Of a DNA stretch of 64,000 bases, positions 61,370 through 64,000 are shown one piece after another. A program made the translations under genes and the position numbers. The notes beneath the pieces are model-generated. The model worked only from the letters and a program-made list of their open reading frames with translations. It did not search any database and was not told the DNA's origin. How positions within the stretch are numbered: position 1 is the first letter of the stretch; every line of letters begins with the position of its first letter. The stretch is from Flavobacterium silvaticum (GTDB taxonomy: Bacteria > Bacteroidota > Bacteroidia > Flavobacteriales > Flavobacteriaceae): NCBI RefSeq assembly GCF_012911565.1, contig NZ_JAAMPU010000107.1:310001-374000 (forward strand), written 5' to 3'.

Positions 61370-61986
61370 TCACATTCCCATTTGAAGTTTGAAACGGCTG
61401 CTTTTTGTGGCATCTGGTAATTGTAATGCCACCATTCCGATTTAAGCACTTTAAAGCCGTGGCGTTCCATGATTTTGTTCAGCAGCTTTCTGTTCCTTCT
61501 GGCTTCCTTTGAGATATTGCGGTAGGCGAATTCAGATTCGGGGCCGAAGTGATCGAAATTCGTCCCCATGTCAAGCTCGTTTCCGTTTTCATCAATGAGC
61601 GTCAGGTCTACGGCAAGTCCGCGGTTATGGAGTGAACCTTTGGCCGGATCGGCTACATAATCCGGGTTCGGGACAATTTTCCACATCTTTTTCTGGATGT
61701 CTAACGGACGATAACAATCGAACAGTTTGATGCGATATCCTTTTTGTGCAACATCTTTATTCGCGGCTACCAATGCTTCAGCCGCAATTTTTCTCAGATA
61801 ACAGGCTTCACAATCGTATACGGCAACTTTGAGGAAATTGTCTGCCGTGGCGTATTTCATGTCGAGGATGACTTCGGATGAAAGCATTTTGATATCTATA
61901 AAAGTAGTATCAACAATAGCTTGGTTATCCTGAGCCCGGACTGATGCAAGCGAAATAAGGAAAATGTAGAAAAAAAAGTAGCGCAC
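61345..61986 (-). CDS. M15-family D-Ala-D-Ala dipeptidase (VanX/DdpX-like)
   Basis: 213 residues if started at GTG 61986 (RYFFFYIFLISLASVRAQ, a sensible signal peptide); TTG at 62004 would add six residues. VanX-type metal and catalytic residues are visible: LFDCYRPLDIQKKMW (Arg), SLHNRGLAVDLTLID (His and Asp) and SEWWHYNY (Glu and His). Two cysteines in the CEACYL segment may form a disulfide. It should cleave D-Ala-D-Ala from peptidoglycan breakdown. Convergent with the secreted-protein gene, with a 25-bp overlap. Confidence 0.9.
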   Translation of the reverse strand: MRYFFFYIFLISLASVRAQDNQAIVDTTFIDIKMLSSEVILDMKYATADNFLKVAVYDCEACYLRKIAAEALVAANKDVAQKGYRIKLFDCYRPLDIQKKMWKIVPNPDYVADPAKGSLHNRGLAVDLTLIDENGNELDMGTNFDHFGPESEFAYRNISKEARRNRKLLNKIMERHGFKVLKSEWWHYNYQMPQKAAVSNFKWECDQGNMQDK

Positions 61987-62103
61987 GTTTGGGTTTTGAT
62001 ACAATATACAGCTTTTTTTCTACCGGTTGAAATTGCTATTTTATTGATGTATAAGGGCTTCGCGGACGGTATTTTTACACTATCAAAAAAAAACTTCTTT
62101 AAG

Positions 62104-62134
62104 TTGTAAAATATAACCTTAACGTTTACATTTG
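62104..62134 (+). promoter_or_regulatory. Candidate promoter of the tRNA pair
   Basis: GTTG near 62103-62106, a 20-base spacer and TACATTTG at 62127-62134, exact for the Bacteroidota -7 element, 33 bp upstream of tRNA-Ser. Confidence 0.5.
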
Positions 62135-62167
62135 CATCCGCGAAAAACCCCAAGGGTACTTTGCATT

Positions 62168-62251
62168 GGAGAGGTGCCGGAGTGGTAACGGAGCAGATTG
62201 CTAATCTGTCGGCGTGCAAACGTCGCCAGGGTTCGAGTCCCTGTCTCTCCG
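62168..62251 (+). tRNA. tRNA-Ser (anticodon GCU)
   Basis: Acceptor GGAGAGG pairs with TCTCTCC at the end (one G-U). Anticodon stem CAGA/TCTG closes TTGCTAA with GCT as the anticodon. A long type II variable arm (GGCG...CGCC) and the TTCGAGT T-loop complete a serine tRNA. CCA is not encoded. Confidence 0.95.
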
Positions 62252-62289
62252 CTTTAATTGTCTTAAGTTTCAATTTTTGGAAACTTTTC

Positions 62290-62364
62290 GGGGTGTAGCG
62301 TAGCCCGGTCATCGCGCCTGGTTTGGGACCAGGAGGTCGCAGGTTCGAATCCTGCCACCCCGAC
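62290..62364 (+). tRNA. tRNA-Pro (anticodon UGG)
   Basis: Acceptor CGGGGTG pairs with CACCCCG followed by discriminator A. Anticodon stem CCTGG/CCAGG encloses TTTGGGA with TGG as the anticodon. T-arm GCAGG-TTCGAAT-CCTGC. Located 38 bp after tRNA-Ser in the same direction, probably one transcript. Confidence 0.95.
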
Positions 62365-62368
62365 AAAG

Positions 62369-62404
62369 AAATCCTTCCGCACAGCGTGCGGAGGGATTTT
62401 TTGT
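62369..62404 (+). terminator. Terminator of the tRNA Ser-Pro transcript
   Basis: AATCCTTCCGCAC / GTGCGGAGGGATT stem (one G-U) with a three-base loop and a run of six or more T residues, just 5 bp after tRNA-Pro. Confidence 0.88.
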
Positions 62405-62447
62405 TTAGGGCGAAAGCCAAGCTCTGCTTGAGCTTTCGCCCTAAACA
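62404..62447. repeat. Near-perfect 20-bp stem hairpin
   Basis: GTTTAGGGCGAAAGC and GCTTTCGCCCTAAAC are exact complements; the inner CAAGC/GCTTG extends the stem with a single bulge and a TCT loop. It follows the tRNA terminator directly and starts a 280-bp repeat-rich stretch with no credible gene. Confidence 0.8.
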
Positions 62448-62470
62448 AAAAAGACCGCAACGTCCAAAGG

Positions 62471-62660
62471 ACGTTGGAAGGGATTTCTTTGTCGCCACCC
62501 CACCCAGGATCACCGTAGCGCAGCGGAGGTAATCCTGCCAAGTTCCCCGGGAATTTATCCTTAAACAAAAAATATCGAGATCCTTGCAAAACGTTGGAAG
62601 GGATTTCTTTGTCGCCACCCCACCCAGGATCACCGTAGCGCAGCGGAGGTAATCCTGCCA
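62471..62660. repeat. Two identical 70-bp direct repeats, 120 bp apart
   Basis: 62471-62540 and 62591-62660 agree base for base (start ACGTTGGAAGGGATTTCTTT, end GGAGGTAATCCTGCCA). Each contains an AGGATCACC...GGTAATCCT hairpin, a reverse complement of the tRNA-Pro trailer (GGATTTCTTTGTCG), and AATCCTGCCA, which also forms the 3' part of tRNA-Pro. Only 50 unrelated bp lie between the copies. Apparent reading frames across it are artefacts of the repeats. Confidence 0.85.
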
Positions 62661-62754
62661 CCAATCAAAAAAACAACGTCGCAGACGTTCCTCATTTCCT
62701 AAGACTTATCTTTCGCTTTGCACCAACAAAAAGCCATTGGTTGAGTTACAAGCA

Positions 62755-62935
62755 CGCGTCAAGGATGGCGGCATTTGTCTAAGCTCGTGCGCGACAAGTT
62801 CCTAAGAATTCGGTGGAACTATTTTAATATTGACAGACAAAAGCCGTTGCGCACAGCGAGTGCCTCCAGCCTGACGGCGGCTATTTAAATTTTCTGATAC
62901 CTTGGTGGTTCAAGCCGCCGGGACGCCCAAAAAAT
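62755..62935 (+). repeat. Copy 3 of the approximately 185-bp repeat (family B)
   Basis: AAGGATGGCGGCATTTGTCT, AAGCTCGTGCGCG, GCGAGTGCC, AGCCTGACGGCGGCT and GCCGCCGGGACGCCCAAAAA follow in the same order as in the reverse strand of 12252-12440, with a divergent middle. The region just before it (62661-62754) holds no recognisable feature. Confidence 0.65.
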
Positions 62936-62995
62936 TACATTCCAGATATCGATTCTGTCAAACTTTCGCTATTTTTCCAAGACAATCGCACCTGA

Positions 62996-64000
62996 ATGAA
63001 AAAACATCTGACTTTCACCGATGGCACTTCTGATAAGTTCTGGCAAATAGAAGTCGTCGGACAGGAATATACCGTGACTTATGGCCGTTCCGGTACGGCT
63101 GGCACCTCACAGACCAAATCTTTTTCAAGCCCGGAAGAATGCCTCAAAGCAGCCGAAAAAATCCTCACTGAAAAAATAAAAAAAGGATATTCAGAAGACG
63201 GGCAGCCATCTGTTACAAGCAATCCATCAAAAAAGAATGCGTCAGATGTGGCTCAACGTTATGATGATTTGGTCAGGCAAAAAAGAATCGACGACCTTTT
63301 GCCCTTTCTTACGGAAAATGCGAAGGGCAATCTCGAAATCCTCAAAAAAGCCATCCGCAAGAACCGAAAGTACTGGACAGATTATGTCGATTTGAAGGAC
63401 GAACCCGAATTCCGGAAAGACAAGCAATACAATTGGGGCCAGCGCGGCGATTATCTGCAAACCCAAATCATTATCCTGAGTGCGATTGCGGTTTTTGGAA
63501 AATCTGATGTAAACTCCTGGGATGAGATTTTTGGCGTTCTCGAAAGATGTGACAGCAAAGAAGTTTCCGATATTCTTTTTTGGGCAAAACCGAATTGGAT
63601 CAACGATTACCTTCTGGAACAAAAGCGCAAAAATGACTGGAGGCGTTTTAAGTACAAAAAGCTTCGGTTTCTTGAAGATAAATTGTTTATGGAATACAAT
63701 CCGGAGCTTTTTGCGTGGTCGATTGCCGCATTGGACTGGAACGAGGACGAGAAAAATCCGCGCGCCCATATTGAATATATTTTGTCTGACGAAACGGCCT
63801 GGAAGCGTGATGTGAAGGAAGTTTTCCACTATGATTCGAATATCCAGAACTATATTTTCTGGGAAGACCGCAACGGAAAACAAGAAGAATCAAGGACTTG
63901 GGAAGTCATTTTTAATGAACTTATCAAACAAGGGAAACTTCCACGTGCGTGGTTTATAGAAAATGCCATCCTGATCCAGACCAAAGAATGGAACAATAAC
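62996..64000 (+). CDS. WGR-domain protein (3' truncated by window)
   Basis: ATG at 62996, open for 335 codons to the window edge. Residues 1-70 are a WGR domain (LTFTDGTSDKFWQIEV, TVTYGRSGTAGTSQTKSF), a nucleic-acid or PARP-regulator type module found in MolR-like bacterial proteins. A short polar linker leads into a helical region rich in Trp, Lys and Glu (LPFLTENAKGNLEILKKAI, then WFIENAILIQTKEW) that resembles the large repeat part of such proteins. Function unknown; WGR proteins sometimes lie beside AAA+/VWA genes, but the context lies outside the window. Confidence 0.82.
   Translation, partial: MKKHLTFTDGTSDKFWQIEVVGQEYTVTYGRSGTAGTSQTKSFSSPEECLKAAEKILTEKIKKGYSEDGQPSVTSNPSKKNASDVAQRYDDLVRQKRIDDLLPFLTENAKGNLEILKKAIRKNRKYWTDYVDLKDEPEFRKDKQYNWGQRGDYLQTQIIILSAIAVFGKSDVNSWDEIFGVLERCDSKEVSDILFWAKPNWINDYLLEQKRKNDWRRFKYKKLRFLEDKLFMEYNPELFAWSIAALDWNEDEKNPRAHIEYILSDETAWKRDVKEVFHYDSNIQNYIFWEDRNGKQEESRTWEVIFNELIKQGKLPRAWFIENAILIQTKEWNNN

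Noticed and set aside
62263..62664. Apparent minus-strand ORFs across the tRNA-Pro downstream repeats
   Set aside because: They translate tRNA sequence and the 70-bp repeats; the repeated peptide simply mirrors the DNA duplication, with no start context or sensible protein composition.

Overview
This 64 kb window reads as chromosomal DNA of a Flavobacteriaceae (Bacteroidota) bacterium. The basis is two secreted proteins with type IX secretion (T9SS) C-terminal sorting domains, a fused E1 alpha/beta 2-oxoacid dehydrogenase, BshA for bacillithiol, a Bacteroidota-type LptD, TANNTTTG promoter elements, and the near absence of Shine-Dalgarno sequences. I see no rRNA, phage, plasmid, insertion sequence or CRISPR array. 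Mobile-looking content is limited to small non-coding repeats.

Layout. 1-9.6 kb (+): a compact catabolic cluster. It holds a CoA ligase for an aromatic acid, a T9SS propeller protein, a membrane-anchored glutamate-synthase-like flavoprotein, a 4-hydroxybenzoyl-CoA-type thioesterase, a nitrilase-fold hydrolase, a gentisate-dioxygenase-like bicupin, an FAH-family hydrolase, a 55-residue membrane peptide and a maleate isomerase. Together these fit a CoA-dependent aromatic acid pathway ending in pyruvate and fumarate. If the nitrilase-fold enzyme is an amidase, the chain best fits 2-aminobenzoate through 5-hydroxyanthranilate, maleamylpyruvate, maleamate and maleate. That would be an unusual anthranilate route and is the main candidate for a new system here. 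9.7-10.6 kb: four micro-proteins, three acidic or hydrophilic and one membrane. 10.7-15.7 kb (-): GH130 enzyme, small membrane protein, E1 fusion, alpha/beta hydrolase. 16-22.3 kb (+): 2OG-Fe(II)-type oxygenase, SUI1/YciH, nucleoside phosphorylase, DinB-like protein, orphan cytosolic binding-protein fold, transglutaminase-like membrane protein, barrel and lipoprotein. 22.3-29.2 kb: Ung and MutS2 divergently transcribed, DCC protein, T9SS protein, dicarboxylate symporter, AroC. 29.9-36.7 kb: LpxH-like phosphoesterase, barrel, PrcB-like lipoprotein, BshA, GH3/serine-hydrolase fusion.

36.8-47.7 kb is an envelope and electron-transfer block: two Fe-S proteins, HAD-like protein, MlaD/MCE protein, a tandem pair of N-acetylmuramoyl-L-alanine amidases, LptD, M19 dipeptidase, RidA. 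47.8-51.1 kb (-): GlcNAc-kinase-like protein, GapA, PfkA. 51.4-61.4 kb: TamB facing a collinear run TsaD-RsmE-DUF4159-AI-2E-methyltransferase-secreted protein. 61.3-64 kb: VanX-like dipeptidase, tRNA-Ser(GCU), tRNA-Pro(UGG), a repeat-rich stretch and the start of a WGR-domain protein.

Peptidoglycan turnover recurs along the window (two amidases, NagZ-like fusion, GlcNAc-kinase-like protein, D-Ala-D-Ala dipeptidase, M19 dipeptidase), as does outer-membrane building (LptD, TamB, MlaD, LpxH). Intergenic DNA carries several repeat families: a 138-bp palindromic element in three copies, an approximately 185-bp element in three copies, a 40-bp tandem array, 9-bp iterated hairpins, and a frequent TTAATAATTAAC-type motif.
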